Source: Planktothrix serta PCC 8927
Lineage (GTDB): Bacteria; Cyanobacteriota; Cyanobacteriia; Cyanobacteriales; Microcoleaceae
Assembly: GCF_900010725.2 (NCBI RefSeq)
Contig: NZ_LR734826.1
Location: 66,792 to 120,522, forward strand
Direction: 5' to 3'
Length of the DNA: 53,731 nt
In this document: in pieces, positions 41,833 through 50,319 of the stretch
Layout of the letters: every line of letters begins with the position of its first letter
How positions within the stretch are numbered: position 1 is the first letter of the stretch
Position numbers and translations under genes: made by a program
The notes under the pieces: generated by a model
Told to the model about the DNA's origin: nothing
The model's input: the letters and a program-made list of their open reading frames with translations, nothing else
The model's database searches: none

Positions 41833-44694
41833 ATGAACCCAGAACGCCGTTTAATTGAAGATTTTATTCCCATTCGAGAAATATCTGTTGAAGCCGCGAG
41901 AGAAAAATCGATTAGAAAGGGTCATATTTCAACCCTGCATTTATGGTGGGCTAGACGGCCCTTAGTGGCGGCGAGGGCTGCGGTTTTTGCTTCCTTAGTG
42001 GCGGCGCCAGAAAGCCACCAGAAACGCACGGCTTTGAAACAATTTATGATTGATTTATGTAAATGGGAAACGGGAACTCCGACGTTAGAAAAAGCTAGAA
42101 AACAAATTTTAGAAGCCCAAAAAGTTAGATTAAATTTACCAGAAAATACTCCCTTAGATGAAGTCCCACCGCCCAAGGTTTTAGATATGTTTGCCGGGGG
42201 TGGAGCAATTCCTTTAGAGGCGTTACGGTTAGGCTGTGAAACTTATGCGGTTGATTTAAACCCCGTTGCCCATATTATTGAATTATGTACGTTAGTTTAT
42301 CCGCAAAAATATGGGAAAAATTTGGCGGATGAGGTGGAAAAATGGGGTAACTGGGTAATTGAAAAAGTGAGGGAGGAAATCGGGGATTTATATCCAGCAA
42401 TTCGGGTGGGAGAAATATTAATTCCAGAAGGTGAACAGTTAGAATTATTTACTCAATCTCAACCGAAACAATGTAGAGACGTTGCATGCAACGTCTCTAC
42501 AGGACAATCTTTAACTCCGGTTGCTTATTTATGGACAAGAACGGTTAAATGTCCTAACCCTAGTTGTGGGGCGACAGTTCCTTTAGTGCGACAAACTTGG
42601 TTATGTAAAAAAAGTAAAAAGTATGTAGCTTTGCAGGTTATTCCTAATTATGATACCAAGAAAGTAGAGTTTAAAGTTTTTGAATCTACTACAGAAAAAG
42701 GGTTAGGGTTTGACCCGTCTTCTGGAAGTACAAGAGGTAATTCTATTTGTCGTCATTGTGGAACAACGGTTCCCAGTAAACCCTATATTCAAGAACAGGG
42801 GAAAGCAGGGAAAATCGGTCAGCAATTAATGGCTATTGTTTGTACAACACAGGGAGAACAAGGCAAAACTTATTTAAGCGGTACAACATATCAACATTAT
42901 ATTCCTGATGATTTTGCTATTGCAAAACGGTTAGAAAAAATTGTTGAAGAAACAGGAATCAGCACGCCAGATGAACCTGTAAAAGTATGGTCTGGTGTTT
43001 TTAATGCCCCTCTTTATGGTTTAGATAAATTTGAAAAGTTATTTACTTCGCGTCAATTATTATCGTTAATGACGTTTGTTAAATGGGTAAAATTAGCACA
43101 CCAGGAAATGTTACAGCAGGGATATGAGGAGGAATTAGCAAAGGCAATTGTTACTTATTTATGCTTAGGAATAGGTAAAGTTTTGGATAGACTTTCCGCT
43201 CTTGGAGTGTGGTATACAGGAGGAGAAAAGCTTCAAAGTCCAGTAGCTAGTGGTCGTTTACCGATGTGTTGGGATTTTCCAGAAGCTAATCCTTTAGAAA
43301 AAGGTTCGGGTGGTTGGGAAAAAGGACAAGAGTATTTAATTTCAACCCTGCGAAAATTGGGAGAAATTAGTAATCTAGCAAGTGCTAAAAGGCAGCCTTG
43401 CCAAAAATTAGATTTACCCGATTTTAGCTTAGATGCGATTATTACAGACCCACCTTATTTCGATGCAATTCCGTATGCTGACCTTTCTGATTACTTCTAT
43501 GTATGGTTTAAACGTTCAATAGGCTATTTGTATCCTGAACATTTTTCAGGACAATTAACGCCTAAAAAAAATGAAGCTACTATGGAACCTTCTCGGCATG
43601 GCGGAGATAAAAAGAAAGCTGCTAAAGCTTATGAAGACATAATGCACCAAGCCTTTTGTGAAGCCAACCGAGTCCTAAAAGATGGGGGAATGATGGTTGT
43701 CGTTTATGCTCATAAAACAACCGCCGGATGGTCAACTTTAATTGATTCTTTAAGACGGGCAAAATTTACAATTACAGAAGCATGGCCGTTAGATACTGAA
43801 CAGCAAGGCGGGTTAAGAAGTCTTCGGGCTTCTCTGGCTTCTAGTATTTTTTTAGTGGCTAGAAAACGCACCAATACAGAAATTGGTGATTATGCAATGG
43901 ACGTACAACCGCAACTCAAAAGCATAATTCAAGACCGAGTAAAAAGCTTAATGTCAGAAGGAGTAGCCGGGGCAGATTTAATTATTGCTTGTGTCGGTGC
44001 GGGGTTACGCGCTTATACTCAATATGATAAAGTTGAACTACCAAACGGGGATGAATTAGATGCCAATTCCTTCTTAGATGAAGTCCAGAAAGAAGTCTTA
44101 GAAACCGTGTTAACAGAAGTCTTACTTTGCGATAAAAAAGGCGTGAGTTTTGTTGATAAACCCACCCAATATTATATTTTAGCGCGTTATGAATATGGGG
44201 AAGCCGTTGTTGAATTTGATGAAGCCAATACTTTAGCCAGAGGCGTTGGCGTTGAACTCGATAGTTTAGGAGGTTTAACCGAGGGTAAATTATCCTTAGT
44301 TAAGAAAACTAAAAATCAAGTACAATTACAGGATTATAGTCAACGGGGCGAATTTGAAGATTTAGGAATTCAGAAAACTGAAAAACAACAAAAATTTAAC
44401 GAAACCCCCCAGACTATCGGTTCACCTCCAACGTTAATAGATATTCTGCATCGGTTACTCTGGTTAGCGGAACATCAACCCCAAAACGTTAATAATTTCT
44501 TAGCCCAAAGTATGCCCGATGCAACTCAATTAAAATTAGTCGCCCAAGCGTTAGGAGGACGAGCGTTAACCCCAGAAGCGGGAACCACAGAAACCCTTTC
44601 TAACCGTACCAAAGAACAGCAAGCTATTGATACTTTATTAGCCTCTTGGAAACGGTTAGTTGAGGATAATTTATTTACCCAACGAAGGTCTTGA
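41833..44694 (+). CDS. DUF1156 DNA adenine methyltransferase (defence locus)
   Basis: 953 residues. The N-terminal DUF1156 motif is RRLIEDFIPIREISVEAAREKS...LHLWWARRPLVAARA. The SAM-binding motif is LDMFAGGGAIPLEALRLG (D118). A zinc-ribbon-like insert has CPNPSCGA and CRHCGTTVPS. The catalytic box is ITDPPYFDAIPYADLSDYF (D539-P-P-Y542), of the N6-adenine type. Such proteins co-occur with SNF2 helicases and DUF499 ATPases in defence islands. Residues 214-223 (CRDVACNVST) are encoded by an inserted palindromic repeat, yet the frame is kept. Confidence 0.9.
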   Translation: MNPERRLIEDFIPIREISVEAAREKSIRKGHISTLHLWWARRPLVAARAAVFASLVAAPESHQKRTALKQFMIDLCKWETGTPTLEKARKQILEAQKVRLNLPENTPLDEVPPPKVLDMFAGGGAIPLEALRLGCETYAVDLNPVAHIIELCTLVYPQKYGKNLADEVEKWGNWVIEKVREEIGDLYPAIRVGEILIPEGEQLELFTQSQPKQCRDVACNVSTGQSLTPVAYLWTRTVKCPNPSCGATVPLVRQTWLCKKSKKYVALQVIPNYDTKKVEFKVFESTTEKGLGFDPSSGSTRGNSICRHCGTTVPSKPYIQEQGKAGKIGQQLMAIVCTTQGEQGKTYLSGTTYQHYIPDDFAIAKRLEKIVEETGISTPDEPVKVWSGVFNAPLYGLDKFEKLFTSRQLLSLMTFVKWVKLAHQEMLQQGYEEELAKAIVTYLCLGIGKVLDRLSALGVWYTGGEKLQSPVASGRLPMCWDFPEANPLEKGSGGWEKGQEYLISTLRKLGEISNLASAKRQPCQKLDLPDFSLDAIITDPPYFDAIPYADLSDYFYVWFKRSIGYLYPEHFSGQLTPKKNEATMEPSRHGGDKKKAAKAYEDIMHQAFCEANRVLKDGGMMVVVYAHKTTAGWSTLIDSLRRAKFTITEAWPLDTEQQGGLRSLRASLASSIFLVARKRTNTEIGDYAMDVQPQLKSIIQDRVKSLMSEGVAGADLIIACVGAGLRAYTQYDKVELPNGDELDANSFLDEVQKEVLETVLTEVLLCDKKGVSFVDKPTQYYILARYEYGEAVVEFDEANTLARGVGVELDSLGGLTEGKLSLVKKTKNQVQLQDYSQRGEFEDLGIQKTEKQQKFNETPQTIGSPPTLIDILHRLLWLAEHQPQNVNNFLAQSMPDATQLKLVAQALGGRALTPEAGTTETLSNRTKEQQAIDTLLASWKRLVEDNLFTQRRS
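42473..42500. repeat. 28-base perfect palindrome inserted in frame in the methyltransferase gene
   Basis: The left half GTAGAGACGTTGCA is followed by its exact reverse complement. It belongs to the same GTAGAGACG...CGTCTCTAC family as the repeats at 11335-11416 and 44706. It codes for residues about 214-223 of the DUF1156 protein, just before the zinc-ribbon region, and the frame is open on both sides. Confidence 0.9.
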
Positions 44695-45016
44695 ATTAGT
44701 TATCAGTAGAGACGTGCCATGGCGCGTCTGTTATTAGTTAACTCAAGTCAATGATCCCCCCTAACCCCCCTTAAAAAGGGGGGGACAGGAGATCCAAATC
44801 TGCATTAACAAGGGGGGACAGGAGATCTAAGTCTGCATTAACAAAGAGAAAAAAAAGGAGATCAAAGTCCCCCTTTTTAAGGGGGATTTAGGGGGATCTA
44901 ATCTAGGCTACAATCAGAGGTTTTCGGCTTAAGCTGACACCAATTAGTCTTCCCGCCCATGATCAGTTATCAGTAATTAATTGCTTCCAAATTGTTGTTT
45001 ATTTCCCTAAAAAATT
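44695..45016. repeat. Repeat-filled gap between methyltransferase and ATPase genes
   Basis: The 322 bases hold no gene. At 44706 is a degenerate GTAGAGACG...CGCGTCT palindrome. From 44753 to 44898 runs a larger inverted repeat with outer arms GATCCCCC...TAAAAAGGGGG and CCCCCTTTTTAAGGGGGATTT. Inside are two direct copies of a roughly 34-base unit with GGGGGGACAGGAGATC and TCTGCATTAACAA. These are MITE-like cyanobacterial repeats. Confidence 0.8.
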
Positions 45017-47884
45017 ATGACCGCTTATCAATTAAAACCCTGGACACAAGTTGTTACTCCCCATCCTGATATTCTCGATGGTAAATTAGATAATGCCACT
45101 TATGCCGCTAACTTAGGCAGTGTAATTCGTCAAGAACCAAAATGCCCTCGGTTGTATCGAGATGCCCGTGATTTCTTTAACTCCACCTATCTAACCGGAG
45201 AACTCCGAGGTATTTTAGCTGATGTTCTCAAAGGGTTACAGGGAGATGCCGGAAACCGAGTGATACAACTGCGAACCCCCTTTGGCGGAGGGAAAACCCA
45301 CACATTGTTAAGTCTCTACCATCTCACTAAAAACCGCGAACAATTGCGAGGAATTTCTCAGTTAGATGCCTTGCCTGACCCTGGGGAGGTGACGGTGGCT
45401 GCGTTTACGGGGTTAGATATTAGTGTTTCAACCGGAGAGCAAATCGAAAACGGCCCCCACATTCTCACCCCTTGGGGATATTTAGCTTGGCAAATTGGGG
45501 GAATTGAAGCCTATCAATTAATAGAAGCAGACGATAAAAACCGCACCGCACCAGGTAATAACGATTTAAGAAAAATAATCGGAGATAAACCCACTCTTAT
45601 CCTCATGGATGAATTTTTAGTTTATATTGAAAACGCCATGGGAATCACCCTTGGAGACTCTACCTTTGGGCGACAAATTCTAACTTTTATACAGAAACTT
45701 ACAGAAGTCGTGCGAGAATTGCCTAAAACAGTTTTAGTTTATTCTCTACAAGCTAGTGTGCAAGAAGCGATAGGAAATGAAGGGTTATTAAGTGTTTTAG
45801 ATAAACTCGTTAGTCGTATTGATGCGAAAAAAGAACCCGTCTCTGGGGATGAAGTGATGGAGGTGGTGCGAAAACGGTTATTTACTGATATTGGGAATAC
45901 AGAAATTATTGCCGAAGTCGCCCGTCAGCAAGCGGCATTATTTCGGAAATTTCGGGAAAGTTACACCACCACAAACCGAGAAAAACAGGAAGTTGAACAG
46001 CAAGCCAAACTATTAGAAGAACGAATTAAGTTAAGTTATCCGTTTCACCCGGATTTGTTGGATTTAATGTATCATCGTTGGGGCAGTTTACCCAGTTATC
46101 AACGCACGAGGGGAGCGTTACAATTTTTGGCTTCGATGGTTTATGCGTTGCGAGAAAAAAATGACCTGTCTTGGTTAATTTCACCGGGAAATGTTCTGTT
46201 TGACCATGAAGCGGTGAGGAGTGCTTTTTTTAGTCAAGTCGGTGAACGCGATAATTATAGTGCAGTCATGGCGGCTGATTTAATTGGCAGAAAAGCTAAG
46301 GTGAATTTTGTAGACCAACGAATTGCTCAAGATGTTCCAACTAAGTCTAATTTGAAGGTTGGGAGTCGTTTGGCTTCTGCGATTTTAATGTATTCGTTTG
46401 GGGCGAGAGGTGGGGAAGAAAGGGGGGTTTTTGAACAGGAAATTGTGGGCGCTTGTTTAGCTCCGGGTTTAGATAGAAATACAATTGTTACAGTGTTAAA
46501 TGATTTACGAGAAGAATTGCTTTATCTGCATTATGTTGGACAGCGTTATCGGTTTGAAACCAAAGCGAATTTGAATAAATTAGTCACGGATGAGGAAAAT
46601 AAAATTGCGGGTGATGATGTTTTAGAACGCATTCAGGGGGATTTGAAAAATAGTTTAAAAACTGCTCAGGGTAAGGTGGTTTTATGGCCGAAGGATTCGA
46701 GTGCAATTCCTGACCATATTAATCAGTTTTGTACAGTTTATTTAGATGCAAGTTGGGCGGAAAAAAGCACAGAGGCTTTACAAGAAGATGGTATGAGATG
46801 GTTAGAAAATCGGGGTAATGATAAACGGGATTATAAAAATGCCATTGCTTTTGTTATTCCTAATGCTATCCAATTTGATAAAGCCAGAAAAGCGGCTCGA
46901 ACGTTATTGGCGGTGAATTCTTTAGTCAAGGATAAAGATAAACATAAGTTTTCTATTGAGGATTTGGATGAGTTAAAAGCAAAAGCCAAGGATGCTACAT
47001 CAAGTTTAGATGCGGGTTTACGTCGTCTCTATGAACAAATTTTATTGCCTTTACGTCCCCAGGAACAAGCCCAAATTCGCTTAGAGATGGTGGATTTACA
47101 ATCTCAAATTAATACCAGTCAAAATTTACAAGATAGGGTGTTAGATGCGTTAAAAAGTTATGTGTTTAATTCAATTACGGTTGCTAAAATTATTAGTTAT
47201 TCTCAGATTAATGAATCTGAAATCGGGGTAATTCAGGGAGATGAGTTAATTAGTTATTTTTTCCGGTTTCCGGGTTATCCTAAGTTATTAAGTGATGAAC
47301 CGATTAAGAAAGCTATCTTAGGAGCGATCGCAGATGGTAATATGGGTTATGTTCCTAAACTGAAGATTGTGGGGGATAGTGTCGCAATTGATAAGCCAGA
47401 ATTAATTAGTTTTAATCGCCATATTCCAGCAGATGAATTAGATTTATCGGGTTATTTATTAGCACCCCGTATTGTTGAACAGTTTCAACAACCTTGTCCT
47501 GAGCCTGAGAATGATGAAACTCAATCGGATTCTACTAACTATTCTGATTCGTTAACGGGAAATACAGGTTCAAAGGTTGCAGAACAAAAACCTACAGTTG
47601 AATACAAGTCAGCTAATAGCAGTTTAACTCGTACAGTAATAGCTGATATTGTGGATGGTAAACAAGCTGCTAAACGCTATACTCTGAGTTCAATTCTGAA
47701 TAAAGCCCAAGTTTTTGAATTTTTTGAAATGTTGCAAAGGTTATCTGATAAAGCGGATGATATGAGTATTAAGATTGAAATTAAAGCGTCTACTAAGGGA
47801 GAGTTTGACCAAAATTGGATTCGGAATGCAATTGAAGAACCTTTAGATGAGATGGATATTCAGGCAAATACTAAACTGGAGTAA
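45017..47884 (+). CDS. DUF499 P-loop ATPase (defence locus)
   Basis: 955 residues. The family start is QLKPWTQVVTPHPDI, followed by Walker A TPFGGGKTHTLLSLYH with K93, and Walker B LILMDEFLVYIENAMG with D198-E199. The long middle region is helical and lacks known enzymatic motifs; the C terminus (about 855-955) holds a small alpha/beta domain. DUF499 proteins are large AAA-like ATPases found with DUF1156 methyltransferases and helicases in anti-phage loci; they likely couple ATP use to recognition or assembly. It is 322 bases downstream of the methyltransferase, with repeats in between. Confidence 0.88.
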   Translation: MTAYQLKPWTQVVTPHPDILDGKLDNATYAANLGSVIRQEPKCPRLYRDARDFFNSTYLTGELRGILADVLKGLQGDAGNRVIQLRTPFGGGKTHTLLSLYHLTKNREQLRGISQLDALPDPGEVTVAAFTGLDISVSTGEQIENGPHILTPWGYLAWQIGGIEAYQLIEADDKNRTAPGNNDLRKIIGDKPTLILMDEFLVYIENAMGITLGDSTFGRQILTFIQKLTEVVRELPKTVLVYSLQASVQEAIGNEGLLSVLDKLVSRIDAKKEPVSGDEVMEVVRKRLFTDIGNTEIIAEVARQQAALFRKFRESYTTTNREKQEVEQQAKLLEERIKLSYPFHPDLLDLMYHRWGSLPSYQRTRGALQFLASMVYALREKNDLSWLISPGNVLFDHEAVRSAFFSQVGERDNYSAVMAADLIGRKAKVNFVDQRIAQDVPTKSNLKVGSRLASAILMYSFGARGGEERGVFEQEIVGACLAPGLDRNTIVTVLNDLREELLYLHYVGQRYRFETKANLNKLVTDEENKIAGDDVLERIQGDLKNSLKTAQGKVVLWPKDSSAIPDHINQFCTVYLDASWAEKSTEALQEDGMRWLENRGNDKRDYKNAIAFVIPNAIQFDKARKAARTLLAVNSLVKDKDKHKFSIEDLDELKAKAKDATSSLDAGLRRLYEQILLPLRPQEQAQIRLEMVDLQSQINTSQNLQDRVLDALKSYVFNSITVAKIISYSQINESEIGVIQGDELISYFFRFPGYPKLLSDEPIKKAILGAIADGNMGYVPKLKIVGDSVAIDKPELISFNRHIPADELDLSGYLLAPRIVEQFQQPCPEPENDETQSDSTNYSDSLTGNTGSKVAEQKPTVEYKSANSSLTRTVIADIVDGKQAAKRYTLSSILNKAQVFEFFEMLQRLSDKADDMSIKIEIKASTKGEFDQNWIRNAIEEPLDEMDIQANTKLE

Positions 47885-47922
47885 AAAACAACGTTATTTA
47901 ATCAAAATACGCCAGATCAAGA

Positions 47923-48498
47923 ATGCCGAATTTATACATAATTTGTGGTGCAAATGGGTCAGGAAAAACCACCGCAGCTTTACAAATTCTCCCCAACTTC
48001 CTAGAAGTGTTTGAATATGTAAATGCCGATGAAATTGCTGCGGGGCTTTCACCCTTTAATCCTGAATCCGTAGCGATTCAAGCCGGACGATTAATGTTAG
48101 AAAGACTCGAAACTTTAGTTAATGCTGAAGCTGATTTTGCGTTTGAAACTACTTTAGCAACTCGCAGTTATGCCCGTTTTTTGAGAAACTGTAAAAATAA
48201 AGGGTATGAGATAAACTTAATTTATTTTTGGTTACAAAGCCCGGAATTAGCGATCGCCAGGGTACGCAGACGGGTAGAAAGCGGTGGTCATAATATCCCA
48301 GAAGATGTTATTCGCCGTCGTTATGAGCGGGGACGGAAAAACCTAACAAATTTGTATTTATCCCTCTGTAATCGCTGGATAGTTTATGATAACTCTAATC
48401 TCTATTTGCAGATTATAGCTGAATGCCCTTTTAGCCAAGACCCGATTATTTATCAACCTCAATTGTGGACACAAATTACAACTTCTAACGATGAATAA
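47923..48498 (+). CDS. Zeta-toxin-like P-loop kinase
   Basis: 191 residues. P-loop is IICGANGSGKTTAALQIL with K15. Then FEYVNADEIAAGLSPFNPESVAIQAGRLMLERLETL and the FAFETTLATRSYARFL motif, followed by RVRRRVESGGHNIPEDVIRRRYERG. This is the zeta toxin/UDP-GlcNAc-kinase-like family. In true zeta toxins the enzyme phosphorylates cell-wall precursors; for these chromosomal stand-alone forms the substrate is not known. It starts 38 bases after the DUF499 gene and overlaps the next small gene by 8 bases. Confidence 0.85.
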   Translation: MPNLYIICGANGSGKTTAALQILPNFLEVFEYVNADEIAAGLSPFNPESVAIQAGRLMLERLETLVNAEADFAFETTLATRSYARFLRNCKNKGYEINLIYFWLQSPELAIARVRRRVESGGHNIPEDVIRRRYERGRKNLTNLYLSLCNRWIVYDNSNLYLQIIAECPFSQDPIIYQPQLWTQITTSNDE

Positions 48499-48673
48499 AC
48501 CGATTCCTGATAAATTATCAAGCCTAATTGACACAGGTGTAAAACTGGCTATTGCTAAAGCCGTAGATAGACATCGGAAATTAGGAGAATCAATTAGTAT
48601 TTGGCAGGATGGAAAAGTTGTCACCTTAAGCGCAGATGAAATTCCTCAGTCTCCATCCCATCATCAAAGTTAG
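48491..48673 (+). CDS. Small partner protein of the zeta-like kinase, possible antitoxin
   Basis: 60 residues: MNKPIPDKLSSLIDTGVKLAIAKAVDRHRKLGESISIW then QDGKVVTLSADEIPQ. The ATG lies 8 bases before the end of the kinase gene, so translation is coupled. Small proteins with this D-R-H-R-K-L-G-x-S-I-x-x-W-x-D-G-K-V pattern are commonly seen after zeta-like kinases. Antitoxin role is inferred from the arrangement only; it is not an epsilon antitoxin by sequence. Confidence 0.7.
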   Translation: MNKPIPDKLSSLIDTGVKLAIAKAVDRHRKLGESISIWQDGKVVTLSADEIPQSPSHHQS

Positions 48674-48699
48674 TTGTTATTTTAAATCTAATTGATGTT

Positions 48700-48780
48700 A
48701 TGGCAAAATCAACGATTCGTTATTGGAATCCGTTAAACCTAAAACATCAGGGACAATGGAAACCGATTCCAGGGTTTCAG
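48700..48780 (+). pseudogene. Truncated gene start interrupted by a repeat
   Basis: An ATG frame begins MAKSTIRYWNPLNLKHQGQW and reads KPIPGFQ before it meets CAGGACTTACGCAAG at 48778. The frame continues to 48927, but from this point the codons are repeat DNA (GGACGCTATATATAGG, a HIP1 site, then a stretch with no protein-like pattern). I read it as a gene whose remainder was replaced. The family cannot be told from 25 residues. Confidence 0.45.
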
Positions 48781-48895
48781 GACTTACGCAAGGACGCTAT
48801 ATATAGGGAATTAAGGATCAGGCGATCGCCTGATTCAGACAGAAGCGCGAAAGGTTTAGTATTGTCAAACACCTTAATTAGTAGCGCTATATGCC
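48778..48895. repeat. Repeat segment with CAGGACTTACGCAAG end, also present inverted at 41462
   Basis: CAGGACTTACGCAAG at 48778-48792 is the exact reverse complement of 41462-41476, and GCTATATATA occurs next to both (48796 and 41447). The segment ends near AGCGCTATATGCCGG. It carries no gene and fits a short non-autonomous element or the remains of one. Confidence 0.5.
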
Positions 48896-48898
48896 GGA

Positions 48899-49321
48899 TT
48901 AATCACAGCGATCGCAACGGCCCTTAACGGTGATTTCATAAGCATTGATCCGAAACCCTGACGGTAAGGGGTTAAGCTGTAAATTTTTGAACACATCCCA
49001 CTCTAAATCCCGAATTTGACCGCAACCTTCACAGACAAAATGGTGATGGGGTTCTACCTTGGCATCATAACGAGTTACTCCTTCATCCAAAAGCACCTCC
49101 CGCACTAATCCCACTTCCCGCAAAACGCTCAAAGCACTATAAACACTGGCTTTAGAGGCAATAGGTAATTCTCGATTAATCTCGGTGAGAATCTCATCCA
49201 CTGTGGGATGGTCGCAACGGGACAAGAGATTAGCATAAACCGCAAACCGTTGCGGGGTAATGCGTAGCCCCTTCTGTTTCATCTGTTGACTGATCTCAGC
49301 CGTTCTATTCTGACCTTCCAT
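48899..49321 (-). CDS. perR: Fur-family peroxide regulator (PerR-like)
   Basis: 140 residues from the ATG at 49321; an upstream ATG at 49363 would add 14 residues that lack the family look. The winged-helix part is KQKGLRITPQRFAVYANLLSRCDHPTVDEI with SKASVYSALSVLREVGLVRE. The metal site has EPHHHFVCEGCG and a terminal CDRC, giving the two CxxC pairs of the structural zinc site. It is divergent from rubrerythrin, whose promoter has a Per-box-like palindrome, so peroxide-sensing repression is the likely role. Confidence 0.88.
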   Translation of the reverse strand: MEGQNRTAEISQQMKQKGLRITPQRFAVYANLLSRCDHPTVDEILTEINRELPIASKASVYSALSVLREVGLVREVLLDEGVTRYDAKVEPHHHFVCEGCGQIRDLEWDVFKNLQLNPLPSGFRINAYEITVKGRCDRCD

Positions 49322-49411
49322 AACTCCGTGTGACGTTGTATTGAATCTTCTTGTAAATATCATAACGTTTATCTTTAGTTACTCAACTTTACATAAATTT
49401 AATTCTTGCCC

Positions 49412-49443
49412 TTGACAAAATCAAAACTAAGAATTATTCTTAG
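49412..49443 (+). promoter_or_regulatory. Rubrerythrin promoter with overlapping PerR/Fur-type operator
   Basis: TTGACA (49412-49417) and TATTCT (49435-49440) are spaced by 17 bases, a good sigma-70-type promoter. A perfect palindrome CTAAGAAT-T-ATTCTTAG (49427-49443) covers the -10 box, of the 7-1-7 form seen in PerR and Fur boxes. Binding would block RNA polymerase. The rubrerythrin start codon is 30 bases further on. Confidence 0.8.
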
Positions 49444-49473
49444 ATATGACAAGCTCAAGACGAGGAGACACTA

Positions 49474-50187
49474 ATGGACTTATCGAACGCACAAACCGCC
49501 AAAAACCTTGAAGCTGCTTTTGGTGGGGAATCAATGGCGAACCGCAAATATCTGTTTTTCGCAGAAGTCACCAAAAAACTAGGGATGGGGGATTTGTCCA
49601 AACTGTTTCGAGAAACCGCAAACCAAGAAACAGAACACGCTTTTGCCCATTTCCGCCTGCTGCATCCTGAATTAGTCGTCACTGACCCCGAAGCCTTATC
49701 CGATGAAGAAAAGAAAAAAATCGCGGCCCGGTGTTTGGAGTTAGCGATTGAAGGGGAAACCTACGAATACACCACAATGTACCCCGAATTTACCGCCCAA
49801 GCCGTTATTGATCGAGATGAAAATGCGGTAGCAGAATTCAAAGAACAAGAAGCCGAATCTCGTGAACACGCCGGAATTTTCCGCAAAGCAGTCTCTAACT
49901 TTGGTTTTTTAACTCCCATTGAACATCATCACGCTAACCAATATACCGAAGCCCTGAACGCTTTAGATGGAGTCGCAGCAACACCAAAATCAGCGAGTTC
50001 CGATCCTCAAACTCAAAAATGGATTTGTCGTCAATGTTCGATGATTTATGATCCTGTTATGGGTGATCCTGATTCTGGAGTCGCCCCCGGAACACCTTTT
50101 GAAGCTATTCCTGATGATTGGTCTTGTCCGATTTGTGGCGCGACTAAAAAGACTTTTATGGTTTACGAAGAAGCGATCGCAGCTTAA
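49474..50187 (+). CDS. Rubrerythrin
   Basis: 237 residues. The N-terminal ferritin-like domain (about 1-140) carries the di-iron ligands in the usual E...E-x-x-H pattern, e.g. [14 protein letters not shown] and [11 protein letters not shown]. The C-terminal rubredoxin domain has two CxxC sites: [20 protein letters not shown] and [14 protein letters not shown]. It reduces hydrogen peroxide to water using electrons passed through the rubredoxin part. GAGGAGACACTA precedes the ATG as a strong ribosome binding site. The last codons are part of a duplicated repeat. Confidence 0.93.
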   Translation: MDLSNAQTAKNLEAAFGGESMANRKYLFFAEVTKKLGMGDLSKLFRETANQETEHAFAHFRLLHPELVVTDPEALSDEEKKKIAARCLELAIEGETYEYTTMYPEFTAQAVIDRDENAVAEFKEQEAESREHAGIFRKAVSNFGFLTPIEHHHANQYTEALNALDGVAATPKSASSDPQTQKWICRQCSMIYDPVMGDPDSGVAPGTPFEAIPDDWSCPICGATKKTFMVYEEAIAA

Positions 50188-50312
50188 TCCCAGAAACCGG
50201 GTTTCTGAAACTATCTGGATTTGATGCAATTAATTGAATTAGAAACCCGGTTTCTTGAGTTTTTGCGATCGCAGCCTAATCTTAGAAACCGGGTTTCTGA
50301 AAATATCTGAAC
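50173..50312. repeat. Palindromic repeat cassette (AGAAACCCGGTTTCT family), left copy
   Basis: Contains three AGAAACC(C/G)GGTTTCT palindromes and the spacer TCTGGATTTGATGCAATTAATTG. The segment GCGATCGCAGC...AGAAACCGGGTTTCTGAAA at 50173 recurs at 50265 (92-base offset), so the end of the rubrerythrin gene is part of the repeat. The family is widespread in cyanobacteria. Confidence 0.9.
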
Positions 50313-50319
50313 TTTTTTA

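Noticed and set aside
37774-48673. Complete DISARM system
   Set aside because: The helicase is DrmD-like, but no DrmA, DrmB or DrmC genes are present; DUF1156 and DUF499 point to the helicase-methylase-ATPase type instead.
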